Source: Curvibacter sp. (GTDB lineage: Bacteria > Pseudomonadota > Gammaproteobacteria > Burkholderiales > Burkholderiaceae_C). From it: 8,793 bases of DNA. The stretch spans positions 1 through 8,793 of the forward strand of contig DNQP01000063.1 in the NCBI GenBank assembly GCA_003500955.1. Reading direction: 5' to 3'. Under the pieces are notes generated by a model, which was not told the DNA's origin, did not search any database, and was given only the letters and a program-made list of their open reading frames with translations. The position numbers were made by a program, and so were the translations under genes. Below, piece by piece: positions 3,958 through 8,793 of the stretch. Each line of letters starts with the position of its first letter. The stretch's first letter is position 1.

Positions 3958-4794
3958 ATGAAGAAAGCCAAAGACACCAAGCCCAAGGACATCAAGAAAG
4001 CCAAGCGCGACAAGGCCGACAAGCTCGGCAAGGATGCCTATGCCGAGCAGCTCGAGGCCCTGCAGCTGGAGCTCAACGAACTGGCGCGCTGGCTGCAGCA
4101 CACGGGCAAGCGCCTGGTGGTGGTGGTCGAGGGGCGCGACACCGCGGGCAAGGGCGGCGTGATTGCGGCCATCTCCGACACGCTGAACCCGCGCCAGTGC
4201 CACACGGTGGCGCTGGGCAAGCCCAGCGAGCGCGAGAAGACGCAGTGGTATTTCCAGCGTTATGTGCCGCATCTGCCGGCGGCGGGCGAGATCGTGCTGT
4301 TCGACCGCAGCTGGTACAACCGCGCCGGCGTCGAGCGCGTGATGGGCTTCTGCAGCGAGGAAGAAACCGCGGCCTTCCTCAAGCAGGCGCCGGTGTTCGA
4401 GCGCATGCTGGTGGACGACGGCATCCTGCTCTTCAAGTACTGGCTCACGGTGGACCAGGCGCAGCAGGAGGAGCGCTTTGCCGAGCGGGTGGCAGACCCG
4501 CTCAAGCGCTGGAAGCTCAGCCCCATCGACGTGCAGGCGCGCACCAAGTACGCGGAGTACGGCAAGGCACGTGACGCCATGCTCAAGGCCACCCACCACA
4601 AGCAGACGCCCTGGGTGCTGGTGGACTTCAACGACCAGCGGCGCGGCCGGCTGACACTGATCCGCCACCTGCTGGATCACATCCCGGACCGCAAGGTGCC
4701 GCAGACCCGCATGGCCTTCGCTTCCCTGGGTCACCCGCCCTTGCGCGAGACCTTCGGCACCGCGCTCAAGCCGATCGCGCCGGTCAAACCTTAA
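3958..4794 (+). CDS. ppk2: PPK2-family polyphosphate kinase
   Basis: A 278-residue protein of the PPK2 family, which uses inorganic polyphosphate to phosphorylate nucleotides (typically ADP or GDP to the triphosphate for the common class), or runs the reverse reaction. Visible motifs are the Walker A loop E-G-R-D-T-A-G-K-G-G at residues 58-67, the Walker B segment F-D-R-S-W-Y-N-R-A-G from 115, the V-E-R-V-M-G-F-C stretch that follows it, and the lid region with D-P-L-K-R-W-K-L-S-P at about 180-189. The lysine-rich head (MKKAKDTKPKDIKKAKRDK) is common in the family. I chose the ATG at 3958; an in-frame GTG at 3919 would add 13 residues without a better ribosome site. Its stop overlaps the stop of the converging downstream gene. 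The substrate class (I, II or III) cannot be settled by eye. Confidence 0.94.
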   Translation: MKKAKDTKPKDIKKAKRDKADKLGKDAYAEQLEALQLELNELARWLQHTGKRLVVVVEGRDTAGKGGVIAAISDTLNPRQCHTVALGKPSEREKTQWYFQRYVPHLPAAGEIVLFDRSWYNRAGVERVMGFCSEEETAAFLKQAPVFERMLVDDGILLFKYWLTVDQAQQEERFAERVADPLKRWKLSPIDVQARTKYAEYGKARDAMLKATHHKQTPWVLVDFNDQRRGRLTLIRHLLDHIPDRKVPQTRMAFASLGHPPLRETFGTALKPIAPVKP

Positions 4795-5177
4795 CTGAGC
4801 GCCCGCCAGGTCGGGATGCAGTGTGCGGCCAGCGCCGTGACCCAGTCCGGCTCGCGCGGCACGAAAGCCAGGCCATAGCGCGGGCTGACCAGAAAGCCCG
4901 CACGCTCGAAAGCCTCCGGGTCCTGGCTGCGGATGAAACCCTCCAGCGCCGCAAACGGCACCACCACTTGATCCAAGTGCAGCACGGGCGTGCGCTGCGT
5001 CACCTCTTCGAGCCGGCCGCTGTCCTGGAAGCGGTAGACCGTGTGGCCATAGTCCAGCTCGTCGAGCTGTACATCGTTGCGCGCGCGGCACCTCGGCGGC
5101 CCGAGGCGGGCCAGCAGTTGTTCAGGCGTGGTCGAGAAGGGGGTGTCGTCGACGCGGACGTAGGGCTGCAGGTGCAT
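4791..5177 (-). CDS. Uncharacterised 128-residue protein
   Basis: Complete and soluble: no signal peptide or membrane segment. The ATG at 5177 gives MHLQPYVRVDD; a GTG one codon earlier is possible. Recognisable internal texture includes QLDELDYGHTVYRFQDSGRL (residues 37-56), a hydrophobic V-L-H-L-D-Q-V-V-V-P-F segment (64-74), EAFERAGFLVSPRYGLAFVP (88-107) and a tryptophan-containing end (W-V-T-A-L-A-A-H-C-I-P-T-W). It reads like a conserved betaproteobacterial protein of unknown function, but I cannot attach a domain name. No strong Shine-Dalgarno is visible. Its TAA stop (4793 to 4791) overlaps that of the PPK2 gene on the other strand through a shared TTAA. Confidence 0.75.
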   Translation of the reverse strand: MHLQPYVRVDDTPFSTTPEQLLARLGPPRCRARNDVQLDELDYGHTVYRFQDSGRLEEVTQRTPVLHLDQVVVPFAALEGFIRSQDPEAFERAGFLVSPRYGLAFVPREPDWVTALAAHCIPTWRALS

Positions 5178-5253
5178 CACTCAGAGATCGCTCGCCTACC
5201 GTTCATGCATTCATGCCCTATGGTACGCCCCGCAATCCTGGCCATCAGGGCAA

Positions 5254-5703
5254 TCAGCCACCCCGCTGAGATGAACGCCCACGATACGAGGGTATGTGGA
5301 TGCCACGCTCTTTCTCGCGGTCCTTCTTTTTGCGGTCTGGCCAGTCACAGCTGCCGCAGTCGCAGCAGCTGATCAGGTTGCGGGCAGACGAGCCGGATTT
5401 GCAGCCGGGCAGATCCGAACTGAAATCACAGGGCATATCGCAGCCCAGATCGCAATCCCCCCGCTGTGCACGTGGCGGTCGAGGCACCGGTGTGACGTGG
5501 CGGCGATAGGCCACGCCGCAGAGATACAGGCGACGGCGCAGGACCAGGAGACCCCCTCTGACGCCGTAGCGCTGGATGGCTCGATAGCCGAGCGCCGAGC
5601 ACGTGGATCGCCCTGTGTGGGCGCCATAGGCGCAGCAGAAACCTTTGTAGGGCGACAGATAACGCTGATAGGCGCGGATGGCCAGCAGGGCAAGAACACG
5701 CAT
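5254..5703 (-). CDS. YidD-domain protein with a cysteine-rich C-terminal tail
   Basis: A 149-residue protein. Residues 1-63 match the YidD (membrane protein insertion efficiency factor, formerly haemolytic domain) pattern: R-A-Y-Q-R-Y-L-S-P (10-18), cysteines at 23/24, the T-C-S segment (34-36), an R-A-I-Q-R-Y-G helix (41-47), and a basic RGGLLVLRRRLYLCG stretch. Canonical YidD is only about 70-85 residues and sits between rnpA and yidC. Here the gene is elsewhere and has an extra tail with eight cysteines between 84 and 119 (C-D-L-G-C-D-M-P-C, then C-C-D-C-G-S-C), followed by a charged end (RKKKDREKERG). The ATG at 5703 comes 17 nt after the stop of the membrane-protein gene, so the two probably form an operon. 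The domain call is fairly sure; the tail suggests metal binding, which is inference. Confidence 0.8.
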   Translation of the reverse strand: MRVLALLAIRAYQRYLSPYKGFCCAYGAHTGRSTCSALGYRAIQRYGVRGGLLVLRRRLYLCGVAYRRHVTPVPRPPRAQRGDCDLGCDMPCDFSSDLPGCKSGSSARNLISCCDCGSCDWPDRKKKDREKERGIHIPSYRGRSSQRGG

Positions 5704-5720
5704 CCTGCAGCTGTCCGGGC

Positions 5721-6002
5721 CTAGACGGAAGCATCCGTGCTGCGGGACTCGAATTCCAGACCGCCGATGTGCCGAGCAATCCAGTTGTAGAGCCAGCAGC
5801 CGACCGCGACCATCAGGTAGCCGAACACGAGATACATCAGGGGAAAGACGATCACCATGAACAGCGGAAACGCGCCTTCCGGCGCCGTCATGCTTGCAAG
5901 CAGCATGAACGGGATCACGAAGAACAGAGACGACAGCGCCATCAGAACCGCGAAGACCTTGGCATTCTGGTGCACCGAGAATTTTTCGATTTGTACTTTC
6001 AT
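5721..6002 (-). CDS. Small integral membrane protein upstream of the YidD-like gene
   Basis: A 93-residue protein starting MKVQIEKFSVHQNAKVFAVL. Hydrophobic spans lie at about residues 15-38 and 45-77 (one long or two short helices, including FPLMYLVFGYLMVAVGCWLY), ending in a polar tail with G-G-L-E-F-E. The I-E-K-F-S-V-H-Q-N-A-K-V start and G-G-L-E-F-E end give the impression of a conserved proteobacterial family without an assigned function; I give no name. The ATG at 6002 has a strong Shine-Dalgarno, GGGGAGG (complement of 6011-6017), 8 nt upstream, which favours it over a longer in-frame start at 6053. It is first in a likely two-gene operon. A weak -10-like TAGAAT lies about 80 nt upstream (6086 to 6081), with no good -35. 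Confidence 0.78.
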   Translation of the reverse strand: MKVQIEKFSVHQNAKVFAVLMALSSLFFVIPFMLLASMTAPEGAFPLFMVIVFPLMYLVFGYLMVAVGCWLYNWIARHIGGLEFESRSTDASV

Positions 6003-6137
6003 GGTTTGCGCCTCCCCGCGCTGTATGTATGAGATGTGGAGCTGCCCCGACATCTGCTGCCGCGGACCCGTCCGGAATTCATTCTAGGAAATCCGCTCTC
6101 TCCATCCCATCCCCCTAAAGGGTCAGGACGCCACAGC

Positions 6138-7208
6138 TCAGCCGAACAAACCCTTGACATCGATCGTCGAGCGCCGGCCCAGCTCCGGTGCGTTGACACG
6201 CAGCCAGTCCTGCGCATGCTCGCGCCCCTGGGCCTGCAGGCGCTGCAGGAAAGGGGCATGGGGCAGCAGCTTGCTCTCGCTGCGCGCCAGACTCTCCAGC
6301 TCACTGCCGCCGATCATGTGGAAACGCATCTCGCGCAGCCGGCCATCAAGCCGGCCGCCCAGACCCGAGCCCGCGAACTCCGTGGCCTGGGCGAACATGC
6401 GCATCTCACGCATGAAGTGGGAGTTGAAGCCGAGCTCGCCGATGCGCGTCTCGATCTCGGCGATGCTGTGCGGGGTGCCGCTGCGGCGCAGCGGGTTGAG
6501 CAGCACCAGCAGCACGTCGCGCGACTCGCAGTCGTAGAACAGCGGGAACACGGCGGGGTTGGCGGTGTAGCCGCCGTCCCAGTAGGGCTCGCCCTCGATC
6601 AGCACCGTGCGGTGGATGCGCGGCAGGCAGGCTGAGGCCAGCAGCACGTCCACGCTGAGCTCGTGCTCGCGAAAGACGCGCAGCTTGGCGGTGTTGACCT
6701 GCGTGGTGCCGATGAAGAGCTTGAAGGGCGAGTGCTGGCGCAGGGCCTCGAAATCGATCTGTTTCTCCAGCAGGTTGCGCAGGGGGTTGAGGTCAAAGGG
6801 GTTGAGCTGCGCCGGCGAGAACTGGCTGGCCCAGCTGGCCAGCAGCTTGCCCGCAGGCGCGAGGCCGATCGCATCGCCCTTGCCGCGCACCAGACCCCAG
6901 GGCATGTGCTGGCCCAGCTCGGTCCAGAAGCGGGTGAGTGCTTCGCGCGCACCGGCGCGCCCGCCCTGGCGCCAGCCCTCGGCCAGCACCACGGCGTTCA
7001 TGGCGCCGGCGCTGCTGCCGCTCAGGCCTTCGAAGTGGAGGCCGTCAACTTCCAGCAGCGCGTCGAGCACGCCCCAGGTGTAGGCCCCGTGCGCGCCGCC
7101 GCCCTGCAGGGCCAGGTTGATCGGACCACGACCGCCACCGAGCCACTGGCGCAGCTTGTCCAGGCCACCCTGCAAACTCGCTGTCGCCGGCTTCGCTTCG
7201 TTCTCCAT
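6138..7208 (-). CDS. Patatin-like phospholipase family protein
   Basis: A complete 356-residue protein with the patatin catalytic set: glycine-rich oxyanion loop Q-G-G-G-A-H-G (residues 35-41), nucleophile elbow G-S-S-A-G (64-68, Ser66), and the dyad aspartate in Y-W-D-G-G-Y (Asp211). Members hydrolyse acyl esters of phospholipids or other lipids with a Ser-Asp dyad. There is no signal peptide (MENEAKPATASLQGG), so a cytoplasmic or inner-membrane-associated enzyme is expected rather than a secreted toxin, and no transmembrane barrel domain is fused. The C-terminal half has the family's S-A-C-L-P (192-196) and conserved N-P-A-V (217-220). An AAGG lies about 8 nt before the ATG at 7208. The lipid substrate cannot be predicted. 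Confidence 0.94.
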   Translation of the reverse strand: MENEAKPATASLQGGLDKLRQWLGGGRGPINLALQGGGAHGAYTWGVLDALLEVDGLHFEGLSGSSAGAMNAVVLAEGWRQGGRAGAREALTRFWTELGQHMPWGLVRGKGDAIGLAPAGKLLASWASQFSPAQLNPFDLNPLRNLLEKQIDFEALRQHSPFKLFIGTTQVNTAKLRVFREHELSVDVLLASACLPRIHRTVLIEGEPYWDGGYTANPAVFPLFYDCESRDVLLVLLNPLRRSGTPHSIAEIETRIGELGFNSHFMREMRMFAQATEFAGSGLGGRLDGRLREMRFHMIGGSELESLARSESKLLPHAPFLQRLQAQGREHAQDWLRVNAPELGRRSTIDVKGLFG

Positions 7209-7247
7209 GCCATGCCCTTGTGCGCGGCACCGGCCACGCTCCGGGTC

Positions 7248-7264
7248 AGTATAGGGTTAACCCT
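7248..7264 (-). promoter_or_regulatory. Putative promoter and operator of the patatin-like gene
   Basis: On the minus strand a good -10 hexamer, TATACT (7253 to 7248), lies about 40 nt before the patatin start codon. Overlapping it by one base, on the upstream side, is the perfect 12-bp palindrome AGGGTTAACCCT (7253-7264), which occupies the -35/-10 spacer. That is a typical repressor-binding place. No good -35 hexamer is seen at the expected distance. The palindrome is certain; its role is inferred. Confidence 0.4.
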
Positions 7265-7281
7265 TGCGTCGTGGTGACAGA

Positions 7282-8793
7282 TCAGTAACGGTGTGTCAGC
7301 GTCACGCGCAGCGTGCGCGGTTCGGCCGGGTGGATGTGGCGGTCATCCACGGGTGCGGCTTCGCCGGCCAGTTGCGAGCTGTACCAGTACTCGATGTCGT
7401 TCACGCGCCGGTCCAGCAGGTTGTAGACGTCAAAAGCGATCTGCGTGCGCGCTGCCAGGCGGTACCCCACGCGCAGGTTCAGCAGTTGCGAGGTCTGCGA
7501 GCGCACGCTCGCGTCTTCGATCAGCGGGCGCGGCCCGATGTGGCGCCAGCGCAGCGCGCCGAACCAGGGACCGAGCCGGTCCACCGTCAGGCCGAGGTTG
7601 GCGGTGCGTGCGGCAGCGCCGGGGATGGAGGAACCTTCGGGCGCTGCATCGCTGAAGCGTGCCTCGGTCCAGGCGAAGTCGGCATCGATGGCCAGCCAGC
7701 GGTTCAGCGCCCAGTAGTTGCTCCATTCCACACCGTGGCGGCGCGAGGGACGCGAGGCCTCGGTCGTGCCGGCGTCGCCCACGAAGAGCAGCTCGGAGTC
7801 GGCGCGCAGCTGCCACAAGGCGACGGTGGTGTTCCAGCCGCGCACGGGCTCGGCGCGCAGGCCGATCTCGCTGCCGCGCGTGCGCACCAGCGGGTTCACG
7901 CGCTGCGCCGGCGTGGACGGGTCGGCCGGGTCCACAGTGATGGTGGTCCCGCGCGCGTCGTTGGAATGGAAGCCCTGACCATAGTTGAGGTAGAGCTCGG
8001 CCTTGCGCCAGGGCCCGAGGATCAGCGCGAGCTTGGGGCTGAGCATCTGGTAGGAAGCGCGGCCCGAGTTCTGCGGCAGGCTGGAATTCACGCGGAACTG
8101 ATAGAAGTCGCCACGCAGGCCCGCGATGCTGCGCAACCAGGGCGTGAGCCTCAGCTCGCTCTGCGCCCACAGGCCCAGGCTGGTCTGGCGCACGCGGTCT
8201 TCACGCACCGTGTTCCAGACTGTGCGGTTCTGGCTGTTGTACAGCCCCACGGGGCTGAGCTGGTCGGCCCGCCCCTGCACGCCCACGGTGTGCAGGGCCT
8301 CGTAGCCGCCCAGCGTGCCGACCTGCGCGTGCGATGCGGCAAAGCCCGCGGCGCGCCGGCGCTCACTCTGCTGGAACTGGTCACCCGTGTTGCAGGTGCC
8401 GCTGTTGGCGATGTCGTTCTCGCAGTACTGGAAGTTGGACCAGAGGTCTAGCGCGCTCTGCAGCGCCCAGACCGTGGCACGGCGCTGCGTGTCCTGCGTG
8501 CGCCGCGCCCACTCGGCCGAGAGGCTGTAGCGCGAGCTGATGCCGCCGGCCGTGGGGTCCAGGCTGCCATAGCGGTCCAGCTGGCCGCTTTGCACGGCGC
8601 GCTCGGGCACCTGGTCGGTCGAGGTCCAGCGCCCGCTGTAGGCCATGGCGGTCAAGGCGAGGCCGTCGTCGCGCGTGCCCTCGCTGTAGCGCAGCACGCC
8701 GTTGAGCTTGCGGTAGTTCTCAGGCACCTGCCAGGGCCCGTCGTTGTGGTACAGCTCCAGCGCATACAGCAGGCGGCCATCGCCTTGCTGCGG
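7282..8793 (-). CDS. TonB-dependent outer-membrane receptor, C-terminal 503 residues
   Basis: The frame is open to the window edge, so the plug domain and most likely part of the barrel are missing. What is visible is long alternating beta-strand sequence with many aromatic and arginine residues, typical of the 22-strand barrel of TonB-dependent receptors. It includes a near-C-terminal N-L-L-D-R-R-V segment and an end in T-L-T-H-R-Y, a final aromatic residue as needed for BAM-mediated assembly. A cysteine pair (Y-C-E-N-D-I-A-N-S-G-T-C) probably forms a disulfide in an extracellular loop near G-D-Q-F-Q-Q. These receptors import siderophores, cobalamin, metals or other scarce ligands using TonB energy; the substrate cannot be told from this half. 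The gap to the patatin gene is about 73 bp and carries a palindrome. Confidence 0.92.
   Translation of the reverse strand, partial: PQQGDGRLLYALELYHNDGPWQVPENYRKLNGVLRYSEGTRDDGLALTAMAYSGRWTSTDQVPERAVQSGQLDRYGSLDPTAGGISSRYSLSAEWARRTQDTQRRATVWALQSALDLWSNFQYCENDIANSGTCNTGDQFQQSERRRAAGFAASHAQVGTLGGYEALHTVGVQGRADQLSPVGLYNSQNRTVWNTVREDRVRQTSLGLWAQSELRLTPWLRSIAGLRGDFYQFRVNSSLPQNSGRASYQMLSPKLALILGPWRKAELYLNYGQGFHSNDARGTTITVDPADPSTPAQRVNPLVRTRGSEIGLRAEPVRGWNTTVALWQLRADSELLFVGDAGTTEASRPSRRHGVEWSNYWALNRWLAIDADFAWTEARFSDAAPEGSSIPGAAARTANLGLTVDRLGPWFGALRWRHIGPRPLIEDASVRSQTSQLLNLRVGYRLAARTQIAFDVYNLLDRRVNDIEYWYSSQLAGEAAPVDDRHIHPAEPRTLRVTLTHRY

Noticed and set aside
3535..5091. Long 518-residue minus-strand open frame
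   Set aside because: It is an antisense shadow of the SSB-like and PPK2 genes, produced by high GC; it has low-complexity composition and no family features.
7264..8451. 395-residue plus-strand open frame
   Set aside because: Antisense shadow of the TonB-dependent receptor, whose frame has clear family features.

Overview
The window looks like chromosomal DNA from a betaproteobacterium of the order Burkholderiales, most likely Comamonadaceae. This rests on high-GC coding sequence and on the kind of proteins seen; it is an inference, not a database result. Most of the window is ordinary housekeeping or envelope DNA. A block of roughly 2 kb (about 1046-3230) has visibly lower GC and is built quite differently.

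Left part (1-902, minus strand): the N-terminal end of a periplasmic ABC-transporter substrate-binding protein, with a perfect 8+8 inverted repeat placed like an activator site upstream of it, and a complete small rhodanese.

Integron cassette array (about 1046-3213, minus strand): four attC recombination sites (1439-1555, 1939-2031, 2341-2427, 2779-2853) and one further core site (3161-3167) bracket four one-gene cassettes. A fifth gene (1046-1348) lies beyond the last recognisable attC. All genes face the same way and encode small unrecognised proteins of 98-122 residues; four of the five are predicted membrane proteins, one of them with a zinc ribbon between two membrane helices. No integrase gene lies in the window, so this is a CALIN-type array or a chromosomal integron that lost its integrase. 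At the expected integrase-proximal end, a 16-codon micro-ORF with a near-ideal Shine-Dalgarno stops inside the first core site, 5 nt before the first cassette gene. This arrangement resembles ORF-11 in attI1 of class 1 integrons. The leader around it (3214-3552) also holds a hairpin, a long-range inverted repeat and an imperfect duplication of about 24 bp.

Middle (3553-4794, plus strand): a short SSB-like OB-fold protein and a PPK2-family polyphosphate kinase. The PPK2 gene converges on an uncharacterised 128-residue protein, and the two share a TTAA stop overlap.

Right part (5254-8793, minus strand): a two-gene unit of a small membrane protein and a YidD-domain protein with an unusual cysteine-rich tail; a patatin-like phospholipase with a palindrome in its putative promoter; and the C-terminal 503 residues of a TonB-dependent outer-membrane receptor running off the window edge.
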